A DNA stretch of 27,024 nt from Firmicutes bacterium UBA6132 (lineage in GTDB: Bacteria; Bacillota_A; Clostridia; Tissierellales; Sedimentibacteraceae), in NCBI GenBank assembly GCA_002435835.1, contig DIVM01000128.1:1-27024 (forward strand), in the 5' to 3' direction. The first letter of the stretch is position 1; each line of letters opens with the position of its first letter. Of the stretch, positions 14,355 through 24,364 are shown piece by piece. The position numbers were made by a program, and so were the translations under genes. The notes under the pieces were generated by a model. It ran no database searches. It worked only from the letters and a program-made list of their open reading frames with translations, and was not told the origin of the DNA.

Positions 14355-16100
14355 TTAATATATTAAAACAGTTTTATTTGCATCATCCCAAATAACTGAT
14401 TTATTTATTGATTCGCTAATAAATCTTAATGGTACCATTATTCTTCCATTTATTATTTTAGCTGGTACATCTAAACTCATTGGCTTGCTGTTGACGTATA
14501 CAGTTTTTTTATTAGCAGGAATTACAATCATAGTATTACCTTTTGATATTATAGCGCTATTATTTTCAGTGTCCCATTTTACATCGCAGTTTAATACTTC
14601 AAATACAGCCCTAAGGGGTACTAATGTTCTTCCGTTTTCTATAATGGGCCATTGATTAATGATGCTAAAATCAATATAGCTATTAAATATTTTGACATTT
14701 ACATAATTGTATGGCTTTTTATTTGTTATATATTCGAGCCCTTTTGAATTAATGGCTGTAATATTTGTTGTTGTAGTTTTGCCTTTGTATTCAAATTTTA
14801 AATTTTGGCTACCTGCATCATTAAATGTTAAAGTATTACCTGTAGCATTTATGAAATTTTTATTTAAAGGATATATAAAAACATTTTTAGTAATATTTAT
14901 TTTATTAGTTCCATAAACAGCATATACATTGAAATTAACAGTATCATTTAAATTATAAATGCTGTTTGAAAAATCTGTAATTATTTTATCAGGTGTTTTG
15001 TTATAACTGATGATTAATTTTAAAATATTAAAATAACCTGTATTATCTTTTTCAAGTGGATAATAATTAATTTTTGAAATAAAATCATAATTATATAAAT
15101 TTGATATTGAATTTAATATTTCATTTTCTGAAACAGAGCTATTTATTCTAACAGAAATTTTTGAAGGATTAAATTGAATTTTTTTATTTAAAATATCTTT
15201 TAATTCGTTAGTTGTTGAAGCAGTATTTTCTTTGTTGTAAACATCCAATTCAGTTTCAATCAAAAGAGCAGCATATTTGTAACCATCTATAGATGAAGAC
15301 AAACTTTTTAAATGTTCTGAATATTTTGTATTAGCATTTTCTAAATTTTGACCTGCATCAATTGTGTGGTCTTCTAAAATTTCTTGATCTGTTAGCATAT
15401 AATAATTATATGAAACTTCGTTTATTTTATTAGGCGTTGGATCATTCCAAGTAGAATCAAGGTGGAACCAATAACCATTTAATTTTACCATGTTCCATAC
15501 ATGTGCTTGTGAATTTCCATTTCCAAATACGAGTTTAACAGGAATATTGAGTTCTGTTAACATATCATATGTCAACAGCGCATATCCATTGCATACAGAT
15601 TTTCCTAAAAAAAGTAAATCATAGTTTGAATAATAAGTAAATGATTCATCGTATTGACCATGTAAAACAATATAGTCATGAACTGCTTTTACTTTTTCGT
15701 GATCATTCATGTTAGGTTTAATTATTTCAGTTAATATTTCATGTATTTTTTTATGTGTTTCTGTTTTTTCATAATTAGATAACAAATAATCTGGTTTAAT
15801 TACAATATCACAAGCATAGCTTGATGTGTATGTAATGTTTAACTGAAAAGAATTTACTGTTGAATTTAAATAAGGATTGTCATTTAATACGTTTTTTACT
15901 AATTGTTGCAAACTTTCAATTGATATGGAGCCTGAGTAATGTATTTCAATTGAAGATTTGGATAAAAAAAGTTCTTCTTCTATTTTATTTTCAAGTTCAT
16001 TGTGATTGGATTTGTCATATGTTATACCGTAAATATTAATACTTAAAACCAACATTAATATAAACGTATTAAGTAAAATTTTTGCACTAAGCTTTTGCAT
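14355..16100 (-). CDS. Secreted transglutaminase-like protein with C-terminal CuAO-N repeats
   Basis: 581 residues with an N-terminal signal peptide (hydrophobic 8-24). The transglutaminase/protease-like core (about 130-225) has the triad Cys170 in KSVCNGYA, His200 in AHVWNM and Asp215 in HLDSTWND. A middle region (about 260-470) of beta-rich segments follows. The last ~105 residues are a copper amine oxidase N-like domain with paired blocks GRTLVPLRAVFEVL and GRIMVPLRFISESI, a module thought to attach clostridial proteins to the cell envelope. The likely role is a cysteine peptidase or crosslinking enzyme acting on surface peptides; the substrate is unknown. The ribosome site GGATGGTG precedes the ATG. 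Confidence 0.9.
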   Translation of the reverse strand: MQKLSAKILLNTFILMLVLSINIYGITYDKSNHNELENKIEEELFLSKSSIEIHYSGSISIESLQQLVKNVLNDNPYLNSTVNSFQLNITYTSSYACDIVIKPDYLLSNYEKTETHKKIHEILTEIIKPNMNDHEKVKAVHDYIVLHGQYDESFTYYSNYDLLFLGKSVCNGYALLTYDMLTELNIPVKLVFGNGNSQAHVWNMVKLNGYWFHLDSTWNDPTPNKINEVSYNYYMLTDQEILEDHTIDAGQNLENANTKYSEHLKSLSSSIDGYKYAALLIETELDVYNKENTASTTNELKDILNKKIQFNPSKISVRINSSVSENEILNSISNLYNYDFISKINYYPLEKDNTGYFNILKLIISYNKTPDKIITDFSNSIYNLNDTVNFNVYAVYGTNKINITKNVFIYPLNKNFINATGNTLTFNDAGSQNLKFEYKGKTTTTNITAINSKGLEYITNKKPYNYVNVKIFNSYIDFSIINQWPIIENGRTLVPLRAVFEVLNCDVKWDTENNSAIISKGNTMIVIPANKKTVYVNSKPMSLDVPAKIINGRIMVPLRFISESINKSVIWDDANKTVLIY

Positions 16101-16260
16101 TTATTCACCATCCAAATAATATTGTGAATAAATTATACACTATTTATCATCATAATAAAAGTGTTTTAAAATCCTTTTTAAGGTAGTATAATAATTTTGT
16201 TTATAATATTAAATAATACGTCAGAAATTGTGGACAAATAAAATATTTATAGAGGTTATA

Positions 16261-16860
16261 ATGTATCAAGAAAAATTAAATAAAATATTGCTTAAATCTA
16301 AGCCATCAAAATATATTTATGAATTAATTGAAAATAAAGAAATGGAAAAATATATTCCTGAATTAATAAAATTAAAGGGATTTGATCAACACACGCCTTA
16401 TCATGACAAAGATGTTTTAGATCATACTTTGGCTGTTGTAGATAATATTGAGCCAAAATTAAATTTAAGAATGTCAGCTCTATTACATGATATAAGTAAG
16501 CCCGATTGTTTTACTTTAGATACAAAAGGTCGCGGTCATTTTTATGGGCATCATATAAAATCATCAGAAAAAAGCGAAGAAATTCTTAAAAGACTTGGTT
16601 ATGATAATGATTTTATAGAAGATGTGAAAATTTTAATCAGGTATCATTATATAAAGGACATAAAAAATATTAATACTTTAGAAGGGCTTAAAAAATTTAT
16701 TAATGATGTGGGTGTGAATAGATTAAGTGACATGTTTGAACTAAACATAGCTGATATAAAGGGCAAAGCCAATCCTGATAAATTTGATGATATTGAGTTT
16801 ATTAGGGAAAAGTGCTATGACTATTTAAATAGTGTTAATTATAATATAAAAGCCGATTAA
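16261..16860 (+). CDS. HD-domain phosphohydrolase
   Basis: 199-residue cytoplasmic protein with the metal-dependent HD phosphohydrolase pattern: His48 and His55 in YHDKDVLDHT, the His76-Asp77 doublet in ALLHDISKP, His97-His98 in GHHIKSS, and a later IRYH. The spacing resembles the HD domain found at the C-terminus of CCA-adding tRNA nucleotidyltransferases, here standing alone. The substrate is likely a nucleotide or RNA phosphate, not determinable here. An in-frame upstream TTG at 16228 exists, but ATG 16261 has AGAGG at the proper distance. A TATAAT at 16187-16192 may be its promoter. Confidence 0.87.
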   Translation: MYQEKLNKILLKSKPSKYIYELIENKEMEKYIPELIKLKGFDQHTPYHDKDVLDHTLAVVDNIEPKLNLRMSALLHDISKPDCFTLDTKGRGHFYGHHIKSSEKSEEILKRLGYDNDFIEDVKILIRYHYIKDIKNINTLEGLKKFINDVGVNRLSDMFELNIADIKGKANPDKFDDIEFIREKCYDYLNSVNYNIKAD

Positions 16861-16884
16861 AAATGTTTAACCGGCAATTTTTTT
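16852..16884. terminator. Terminator between convergent genes
   Basis: GCCGATTAAA (16852-16861) and TTTAACCGGC (16866-16875) pair with one mismatch over 10 bp around a 4-nt loop. A T7 run follows at 16878-16884. It overlaps the HD gene stop codon and also lies just past the end of the convergent gene. Confidence 0.85.
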
Positions 16885-16892
16885 ATTGAATT

Positions 16893-18185
16893 TTATTGTA
16901 CTTCAGTTTCTACAGGTTCCATTAAATCAATTTCAGGAGCGTTTAAAGCTTCTTTTGGAATTACAAAATCTGTAGCTGTATTTATATGGTGTATTTCCAT
17001 AACCATTTTAGCTTGCATACTTTGAAGTACTGCAAGGTCTTCAGCGGTCATTCCTTCCATTCCATCCATTCCTAAAAGTGAACCAAATATGGAACTATAA
17101 ATTTTACTTAAATCAAATTCATATTTAACTAATTCTCCAGATTTTTCATCAATATAAGATATTAGTTGAATATCTCCAATATTTTTTAACATTTCAGCAG
17201 CCATTATATCTGACTCATTAGTAGATTGGGATAATTCTTGTAAATAAGTTCCTAATACGACCTTATATATTTCACCAGACATAGCATATTGTATTTTTAA
17301 TAATGTATTTCCTGCTGTGTCTTTATATTTACCAAAATATTTTACATCTTTAATATATTTTTCATCCATTTGAGCAGATGAATCTCTACTTAATTTAAAT
17401 AGCGAAGCGAATGACTCGTCTTCCATTATTGACTTTTGCCAAGTTAATAAACCGGATGGATCATACATTCCCATATAAGTTGCAAATGTCGTATCATCTG
17501 CGGTCAAATACATTTCCATTATAGGTTGCGAAATTTTTTCTCCCATAATATCAGCATCCATTATAGCTGACATTTTCATTTTCATAGGTTCAACAAATAC
17601 TGTAGCGTCCATGTCCATTTTCATTTTCATGTTTTGAACATTTCCAAGACCATCTGGCAAAGGCATTAATATATCGATTAATATTTTTCCATCGTAATTT
17701 TTCCAAGCATATGATTTTTCATTAGCTTTTAATAAAATAGCTTTTACATCAAATGGTTCTTTTGTAATAACAACAGTATTAACTGAGCTATCCCACTGAA
17801 CTTCTGAACCAAATGCTTCAATAACTTTTCTTATTGGCAAGTAAGTTCGGTTATTAACTATTAAAGATGTTGTATCATTAGTTAATTTTTCGCCATTTTT
17901 TATAATGTAATTAGTTCCAATAGGAATTTCTACAGTTATACCATCCTTAGTTGCTATGGCAATTTGTTTTTCTTGGTTCCATTCTACGGTTGCACCATAT
18001 TTCTCCAATGTTTGCCTAAATGGAACTTGAGTTCTCCAATTTGCATCCACAAAAGGTTTCCCAGATTGTTCATTAAATTCAACTTGTTCTGAATCGATGT
18101 TAACAATTATTTCATCAGCAAAGGCTTGAACTGATGAAAAGACTAACATCATACATAAGCTGAGAGTAAAAATGATTTTTTTCAT
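16893..18185 (-). CDS. Secreted CuAO-N domain protein with lipoprotein-like C-terminal domain
   Basis: 430 residues with a clear signal peptide (KKIIFTLSLCMMLVF to QAFA, cleavage around 23). Residues about 25-145 form a copper amine oxidase N-like domain with two blocks (WRTQVPFRQTLEKYGATVEW and RTYLPIRKVIEAFGSEVQW). The remainder (about 150-415) is Met-rich, alternating strands (KMKMDMDATVF, KMKMSAIMDADIM) like the DUF6612/LppX-type lipid-binding fold of Gram-positive surface proteins. No lipobox Cys is present after the signal, so it is exported rather than lipidated. TAGGAGGATTAC supplies a strong ribosome site. Function beyond envelope association is unknown. Confidence 0.88.
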   Translation of the reverse strand: MKKIIFTLSLCMMLVFSSVQAFADEIIVNIDSEQVEFNEQSGKPFVDANWRTQVPFRQTLEKYGATVEWNQEKQIAIATKDGITVEIPIGTNYIIKNGEKLTNDTTSLIVNNRTYLPIRKVIEAFGSEVQWDSSVNTVVITKEPFDVKAILLKANEKSYAWKNYDGKILIDILMPLPDGLGNVQNMKMKMDMDATVFVEPMKMKMSAIMDADIMGEKISQPIMEMYLTADDTTFATYMGMYDPSGLLTWQKSIMEDESFASLFKLSRDSSAQMDEKYIKDVKYFGKYKDTAGNTLLKIQYAMSGEIYKVVLGTYLQELSQSTNESDIMAAEMLKNIGDIQLISYIDEKSGELVKYEFDLSKIYSSIFGSLLGMDGMEGMTAEDLAVLQSMQAKMVMEIHHINTATDFVIPKEALNAPEIDLMEPVETEVQ

Positions 18186-18214
18186 GTAATCCTCCTAATA
18201 GATTATTTAATTTA

Positions 18215-18243
18215 ATAATACCTTATTTTGGAAATAAAATCAA
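18215..18243 (-). promoter_or_regulatory. Promoter of the CuAO-N protein gene
   Basis: On the minus strand TTGATT (18243-18238), a 17-bp spacer and TATTAT (18220-18215) lie about 30 bp before the start codon. Confidence 0.65.
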
Positions 18244-18280
18244 TATTAACTAAAAATAACAAATGCTTTATTAAATTATA

Positions 18281-18316
18281 AAAATTACCCAACATTTTGA
18301 CAATGCTGGGTAATTT
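18281..18316 (-). terminator. Terminator of the APC permease gene
   Basis: AATTACCCAACATT and AATGCTGGGTAATT form a 14-bp stem with one mismatch. Read on the minus strand it is followed by TTTTTAT, immediately downstream of the permease stop. Confidence 0.8.
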
Positions 18317-18348
18317 ATCATAAAATATTTGTTATTTTTAATATTTCT

Positions 18349-19647
18349 TTATTTCTTTTTAACATAGTAATAAACAGGAAGACCTAAAAGAGTAATACCA
18401 ATTCCAATTAATGAATTTATAGGAGTATCCATAACTGTGCTAAACAAAATATAAATGCCTCCAACTATACCGATTATTGGTGTTATTGGATATAAAGGAA
18501 CTTTATAAGTTGATTTATCCATAGGGAAATTTTTTCTAAGCTTAAATATGCCAAAAACGCCCATTGTAAAGAAAATCCAAAGAACAAATATAAGTAAGTC
18601 TGTAATAGTATTAAATGTACCTGATAGAATGTAAATTACAGCAATTATGCTTTCCAGTATTAAAGAATTTGCTGGAGTTTTGAATCTGTGATTTACTTTA
18701 CTGATTATATTTGAAAATGGAAGTTCTTTTCTTTCACCCATAACCATTGGAATTCGAGCTCCTGTCATTAAATAACCATTTAATGCACCAAATACGGAAA
18801 CCATGATACCTGCTGTAATAAATGCTCCTCCAGCATTTCCCAACAGAGCTTGAGCTGCATCTGATGCAGGCGTTTTTGAAGAAACTATTTCATTTAAAGG
18901 AAGTATTTTAAATATTGCAATATTAAATATAGAATAAACTATTATTACAAATATAACTCCTGCTGAAATTACCTTTGGTAAATCTTTTGTTGGGTTTTTA
19001 AGCTCGCCAGCCATATTTGTAACATTTATCCATCCATCATATGCCCATAATGTTCCTAATATAGCTGCTCCAAAACCAGCTCCTTTTACAGTTGCATCTA
19101 AGCCGCTAAAATCAAGAGGCGAGCTTGAAGTAAGACCCATAAATATTATTGCAGCTACAGGAATTAATTTTCCTACAGTTGCAGCAGTTTGAATTATTCC
19201 CCCAAATTTTGTTGCAATTATATTCATAATAAGAATAAATAACAAAATAGATATAGCTAATATTTTTTGTTCAAAACTACTCAATGGTATAAAAAATCCA
19301 GCATATGTAGTAAATGCAATTGCTTGTGCAGCTACTGAAGCAGGATATGAAATTATAGTTTGCACCCATCCTAATAAGAAACCAAATTTTTCTCCATATA
19401 GTTCACCTAAATAAGTGTACAATCCACCTGATTTTGGAATTGCTGATGCAATTTCAGCTATGGATAGTGCTGATGCTAATGTAATGATACCTCCAACAAC
19501 CCAAGCTAAAATGCTCAGTGTTACAGAGCCTGAATTTTGCAGAACTATTCCTGATTTAAGAAATATACCGGAACCAATTATCGTTCCGACTACAATTGCT
19601 AATGCTTCTATAAATGAAATAGATTTTTTTAATGATTCGTTTGACAT
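18349..19647 (-). CDS. APC-family amino acid permease
   Basis: 432-residue inner-membrane transporter with about 12 hydrophobic helices. The APC hallmark VVGTIIGSGIFLKSG is in helix 1, ASALSIAEIASAIPKSGGLYTYL spans helix 2 and loop, and GFLLGWVQTIISYPAS lies in helix 3, most like the LAT/SteT-type amino acid exchangers. The substrate amino acid cannot be read from sequence. An in-frame GTG at 19659 overlaps the ribosome site; ATG 19647 with GAGG 6 nt upstream is the better start. Monocistronic, with its own terminator and a repeat-containing promoter region. Confidence 0.92.
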   Translation of the reverse strand: MSNESLKKSISFIEALAIVVGTIIGSGIFLKSGIVLQNSGSVTLSILAWVVGGIITLASALSIAEIASAIPKSGGLYTYLGELYGEKFGFLLGWVQTIISYPASVAAQAIAFTTYAGFFIPLSSFEQKILAISILLFILIMNIIATKFGGIIQTAATVGKLIPVAAIIFMGLTSSSPLDFSGLDATVKGAGFGAAILGTLWAYDGWINVTNMAGELKNPTKDLPKVISAGVIFVIIVYSIFNIAIFKILPLNEIVSSKTPASDAAQALLGNAGGAFITAGIMVSVFGALNGYLMTGARIPMVMGERKELPFSNIISKVNHRFKTPANSLILESIIAVIYILSGTFNTITDLLIFVLWIFFTMGVFGIFKLRKNFPMDKSTYKVPLYPITPIIGIVGGIYILFSTVMDTPINSLIGIGITLLGLPVYYYVKKK

Positions 19648-19659
19648 ATCAATCCTCAC

Positions 19660-19725
19660 ATTTTTATGATAATATTTTGTTATTTTTATGATAATATTTT
19701 GTTATTTTTATAACAATATTATATA
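19660..19725. repeat. Tandem 22-bp repeats upstream of the permease gene
   Basis: The 22-bp unit ATTTTTATGATAATATTTTG plus TT occurs at 19660-19681 and identically at 19682-19703. A degenerate third copy (ATTTTTATAACAATATT) starts at 19704. It lies exactly where the permease promoter should be, so it may hold repeated regulator sites or be slippage-prone sequence. Confidence 0.85.
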
Positions 19726-19781
19726 CTTAATTTTCTACTAAATCAAGCTTAGTAAATAAATGAATTTATTACGAAATAACA

Positions 19782-19810
19782 TTGATTATTTAGTTTTTCA
19801 GTTATATAAT
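19782..19810 (+). promoter_or_regulatory. Promoter of glpK
   Basis: TTGATT (19782-19787) and TATAAT (19805-19810) are separated by 17 bp, 35 bp before the glpK start. Confidence 0.75.
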
Positions 19811-19823
19811 TTATTATACATAA

Positions 19824-21338
<1,515 letters not shown>

Positions 21339-21448
21339 AAAATTCCTCACTTCGGTAGATAAGCAGGAAACCAAAATATTGTTGTGGCATAAATGAATTT
21401 TTGGGAAACAATTATAATATAAAAAAATAAATGGAGGAATTAAAAATA

Positions 21449-22687
21449 ATGAAATCAAGTTTTTTTATAAATAACAGAGCCAAGTTTGCATCACAAATGC
21501 AAGAATATTCAACTGCTGTATTTTTCTCAGGTAAAGCACCAAGACAAAGTGCAGATGAAGAATATGCTTTTTCAGTGGATAGAAATTTCTTTTATTTAAC
21601 TGGAATAGATAGAGAAGATATGGTTTTGGTTATAAATAAAATTAGAGGCGAAGTTACGGAACAACTTTTTATACCACCTGTTGATGAATTTTTTGAAAAA
21701 TGGTATGGGATACTTTTAAAAAAAGAAGAAGCAATAAATATTTCAGGAATTCAATCTGTTTTAAACAGAAATGAATTTATAAATCAATTTGCAAAAAAAT
21801 TATGTTCAGCAGACAGACCAGATTCTGTTTACATAGTTTCTTATTATACGGACCCATTTGAATCATATGATGAATATAAGAAAATAGCTCATTGGATAAA
21901 AAAACAGTTCCCTACTATAAATATTTTAAATTCTCTTGATATAGTTACAAATTTAAGAGGTTCAAAACAAGAAGAAGAAATATCAGAAATTAAAACGGCA
22001 ATAGGATATACAAAAGAAGCTTTGGAATTTGTTATGAAAAATTTAAAAGTAGGAAAATTTGAATATCAAGTAAGAGCCGATTTTGAATATCAGCTAATGC
22101 TAAGAAATTCAAAACCAAGTTTTAAAACAATAGGGGCTTCAGGAAAAAATGCTGTGATTTTACATTATGTAGATTTGCAGGATAAAATAGAAGATGGAAA
22201 TTTAATTCTCCTTGATTTAGGAGCAGTATCTAAAAATTATGCATCGGATATAACAAGAACATATCCAGCTAATGGAAAGTTTACTGAAAGACAAAAGGAA
22301 ATTTACAACTTAGTGCTACAAGCTCAAGAAATAGCAGTTGATTCCATGTTTGTAGGAGCATCAGAAATAGATGTTAACAATGCAGTTAAAGCACATTTTG
22401 CTAAAGGTTTAAAAACATTAAAAATTATTAGAGATGATTCAGAGGTGGAAAATTACTATTACCACAGCATAGGGCACCCTCTTGGATTAGATGTTCATGA
22501 TTTAAGAAGAAGAGATAAAACAATGCAGGAAAATAACGTGTACACAGTTGAGCCAGGATTATATATTAAAGAAGAAGGAATAGGTATAAGAATAGAAGAT
22601 GATTATTGGGTTACAAAAAACGGAATCATAAATCTATCAAAAGACATAATTAAAACAGTAAATGACATAGAAAACTTCATGAAATAA
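21449..22687 (+). CDS. Xaa-Pro aminopeptidase (M24, aminopeptidase P type)
   Basis: Cytoplasmic metallopeptidase removing N-terminal residues before proline. 412 residues: an N-terminal AMP-N-like domain (1-165, with FYLTGIDREDMVLVI) and a C-terminal pita-bread domain. The five metal ligands are present: Asp256 (LLDLGA), Asp267 (SDITRTYP), His343 (IGHPLGLDVHD), Glu368 (VEPGLYI) and Glu383 (RIEDDYWV). An in-frame ATG at 21431 lies within the AATGGAGGAAT ribosome site; the ATG at 21449, 10 nt downstream of GGAGGA, is chosen. A TATAAT near 21413 may be the -10 box. Confidence 0.94.
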   Translation: MKSSFFINNRAKFASQMQEYSTAVFFSGKAPRQSADEEYAFSVDRNFFYLTGIDREDMVLVINKIRGEVTEQLFIPPVDEFFEKWYGILLKKEEAINISGIQSVLNRNEFINQFAKKLCSADRPDSVYIVSYYTDPFESYDEYKKIAHWIKKQFPTINILNSLDIVTNLRGSKQEEEISEIKTAIGYTKEALEFVMKNLKVGKFEYQVRADFEYQLMLRNSKPSFKTIGASGKNAVILHYVDLQDKIEDGNLILLDLGAVSKNYASDITRTYPANGKFTERQKEIYNLVLQAQEIAVDSMFVGASEIDVNNAVKAHFAKGLKTLKIIRDDSEVENYYYHSIGHPLGLDVHDLRRRDKTMQENNVYTVEPGLYIKEEGIGIRIEDDYWVTKNGIINLSKDIIKTVNDIENFMK

Positions 22688-22695
22688 TTTTAGGA

Positions 22696-22782
22696 GATTT
22701 AGGGAGGTCGCTTTTGCTGCTTAGGGACGGACCCTTTGCAGCAAAAGCGACCTCCCCAAATCGTAAAAGCTCCGTCCCCAAA
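22696..22782. repeat. REP-like GC-rich palindromic element
   Basis: A perfect 19-bp inverted repeat, GGGAGGTCGCTTTTGCTGC (22702-22720) with its complement at 22738-22756. It extends outward by GATTTA against CAAATC with one mismatch. The loop carries GGGACGGA (22724-22731), complementary to TCCGTCCC (22771-22778) just outside the right arm. High GC in an AT-rich genome and the GGGACGGA core are typical of dispersed REP elements of Firmicutes mobilised by RAYT (TnpA-REP) transposases. It could also act as a terminator between the convergent genes. Confidence 0.85.
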
Positions 22783-22790
22783 TCACCAAA

Positions 22791-23606
22791 TTAAAATGGT
22801 AACTGGTTTACACCGTAATCTCCTATTTCTACATTCCAAGTTGTTAATTCTTTTCCATGCCAATCAGTTCCACCAGTTTTAATTAAATCATGTTTTTGAG
22901 CAAAATCTTCGTAGCGGCTTACTAAAATAGAGTCGTGGTAAGGATAGTATACTTCTATTCCTTTTAATCCGTACGGCAACAGTATTTCCATTTCTTTAAT
23001 ATCTGCTTCTAATCCAATGCGTGCAGGATGTGCAAATGTTGATAATCCTCTTGCTTGATTTATTACTTCAACGGCTTCTGAAGGATGTATTGGAAATTTT
23101 TCAATAAAATCGCTTTTATAATATTTAATATATTTATCAAAAAATATAGGCCAATCATTTAATGTATATGGCAATCCATCTTCAATCATTGCTTTTAATA
23201 TATCCGATAATGACATGGCTTGCTTAAATTGTGAATAGGAAATAATTTTGTTAATATCAAAATCAATATAATGATTTTTTTCAAGCCAATAATATCGTTC
23301 TAAAAATGTTTTATTAAAATATTTTGCTGTTAAACTTAATAAGTCCTGTAGTTGAGAGTTTTTAATATCTATGTTATAACCAAGTATATGAATGAGGTGT
23401 CCATTTGAAACCGATGAAATTTCAATACCGGGTACAATTTTTATATTATATTTTTTCGCATTTTCAATAATTTCTAAAACTCCAAATGTAGTATCATGAT
23501 CAGTTAAAGAAATAGCTGAAATATTTTTTTGTTGGACTTTTTTTAATATTTCATCTGTAGTATCGCTACCATCTGAAAATTTTGAATGAATGTGTAAGTC
23601 AATCAT
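22791..23606 (-). CDS. PHP-domain phosphoesterase (TrpH/YciV-like)
   Basis: 271-residue metal-dependent phosphoesterase; relatives hydrolyse 3',5'-bisphosphate nucleosides or trim RNA 5' ends. PHP motifs: DLHIHSKFSDGSD (3-15), SLTDHDT (33-39), PGIEIS (59-64), HLIHILGYN (70-78), FAHPARIG and GGTDWHG near the C-terminus. All supply metal-binding His and Asp residues. Three in-frame codons upstream there is a GTG at 23615 that forms part of the AGAGG ribosome site, so ATG 23606 is chosen. Neighbours give no pathway clue. Confidence 0.9.
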   Translation of the reverse strand: MIDLHIHSKFSDGSDTTDEILKKVQQKNISAISLTDHDTTFGVLEIIENAKKYNIKIVPGIEISSVSNGHLIHILGYNIDIKNSQLQDLLSLTAKYFNKTFLERYYWLEKNHYIDFDINKIISYSQFKQAMSLSDILKAMIEDGLPYTLNDWPIFFDKYIKYYKSDFIEKFPIHPSEAVEVINQARGLSTFAHPARIGLEADIKEMEILLPYGLKGIEVYYPYHDSILVSRYEDFAQKHDLIKTGGTDWHGKELTTWNVEIGDYGVNQLPF

Positions 23607-23868
23607 ATAAAACACCTCTTAATTTTGCTAAATAAATTAGGATTGTTTACCAGAAAGATTCGACATGGTCGCAATCTGATAATGATATTATAACATTTTT
23701 TAGTAGATTATTAAAGATTAAAATATGTTCCTTATTGTGGCGATGTTTTACAAAAATATTTATATTTAATCTATTTTTAATTATCCATTAATATCATTTA
23801 AATCATTTTTGTGTAATATGATTATAATAAATAGATGTTTATATATTATATGAGGAGAGAGTTATATT

Positions 23869-24096
23869 ATGGAACTTATTATAGGAATTTTTATATTTTT
23901 TATATTTATTGCAGCAGCCTTAAAAGCGGGAGTTTTATTTTTGAAAATCATATTTACAATTGTGGGAACATTAATTGGCTTAGTTTTAATGATTGTTTTA
24001 ATGCCACTTGGTTTAGGGTTAACTATTTTAATAGTCCCAGCTATAATTATTGGCATAATAGTATCTATAATAAAATGTATAATGTTTATATTTTAA
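23869..24096 (+). CDS. Small hydrophobic membrane protein
   Basis: 75 residues, almost entirely hydrophobic, with two or three predicted membrane helices (about 3-25, 27-46, 48-70) and only a few Lys residues. GAGGAGAG precedes the ATG by a suitable distance, and a hairpin follows the gene, which supports it as real. No family or function is recognised. Confidence 0.7.
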   Translation: MELIIGIFIFFIFIAAALKAGVLFLKIIFTIVGTLIGLVLMIVLMPLGLGLTILIVPAIIIGIIVSIIKCIMFIF

Positions 24097-24111
24097 AGTA
24101 AGCTTTTAAAT

Positions 24112-24153
24112 ATACCCTATATTCAAACAATCCAAAGTTTGCGTATAGGGTAT
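24112..24153 (+). terminator. Hairpin terminator after the small membrane protein gene
   Basis: ATACCCTATA (24112-24121) and TATAGGGTAT (24144-24153) pair perfectly. CAAAC/GTTTG extends the inner stem. The following sequence is T-rich but without a long run. Confidence 0.65.
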
Positions 24154-24206
24154 TATTATAAAAAATCATGATTATATAAAAAGATATATGGAAAATACTT
24201 TTAATA

Positions 24207-24235
24207 TTTACATAATTTACTTGTTGTGATATAAT
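24207..24235 (+). promoter_or_regulatory. Promoter of the riboswitch-controlled surface-protein operon
   Basis: TTTACA (24207-24212), a 17-bp spacer and TATAAT (24230-24235). Transcription would begin at about 24242, exactly at the first bases of the aptamer stem. Confidence 0.8.
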
Positions 24236-24240
24236 TAACT

Positions 24241-24331
24241 TACTCCGAGCATCTTAACCTAAAAGAAATTATGGTTATTTTGCCGATAGGGTTTGGTTGG
24301 AAACGGCTAAGCCTCCTGATGGAAAGGAGTT
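24241..24331 (+). ncRNA. Moco/Tuco-type riboswitch aptamer
   Basis: The RNA folds as a closed multi-stem domain. P1 is ACTCC (24242-24246) with GGAGT (24326-24330). One arm is TAACC/GGTTA, a second is GCCG/CGGC, and the 3' segment GCCTCC..GGAAAGGAG matches the conserved end of the molybdenum cofactor RNA motif, as does CTCCGAGC at the start. Moco/Tuco riboswitches sense molybdenum or tungsten cofactor. The short second arms would fit the smaller Tuco variant. The assignment is from remembered consensus and supported by the downstream molybdopterin-domain gene. Alternative: another cis-regulatory RNA of the same architecture. Confidence 0.72.
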
Positions 24332-24338
24332 CTTATTT

Positions 24339-24364
24339 GCATTTCCATCAGAAATGCTTTTTTT
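24339..24364 (+). terminator. Riboswitch expression platform: intrinsic terminator with antiterminator
   Basis: GCATTTC (24339-24345) and GAAATGC (24351-24357) form a perfect stem followed by seven T. TTTCCATCAG (24342-24351) within this hairpin is the exact complement of CTGATGGAAA (24316-24325) in the aptamer's 3' part. Forming the aptamer and forming the antiterminator are mutually exclusive, which indicates control by premature termination. The simple reading is that ligand binding holds CTGATGGAAA in the aptamer and leaves the terminator free (OFF switch). Confidence 0.85.

Noticed and set aside
14707..14916. 69-residue plus-strand frame
   Set aside because: It is antisense to the secreted transglutaminase-like protein, with no ribosome site.
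23835..24101. 88-residue plus-strand frame overlapping the small membrane protein
   Set aside because: The alternative frame has an odd Tyr/Asn/Cys-rich composition and no proper ribosome site, whereas the 75-residue frame has GAGGAGAG and coherent membrane helices.
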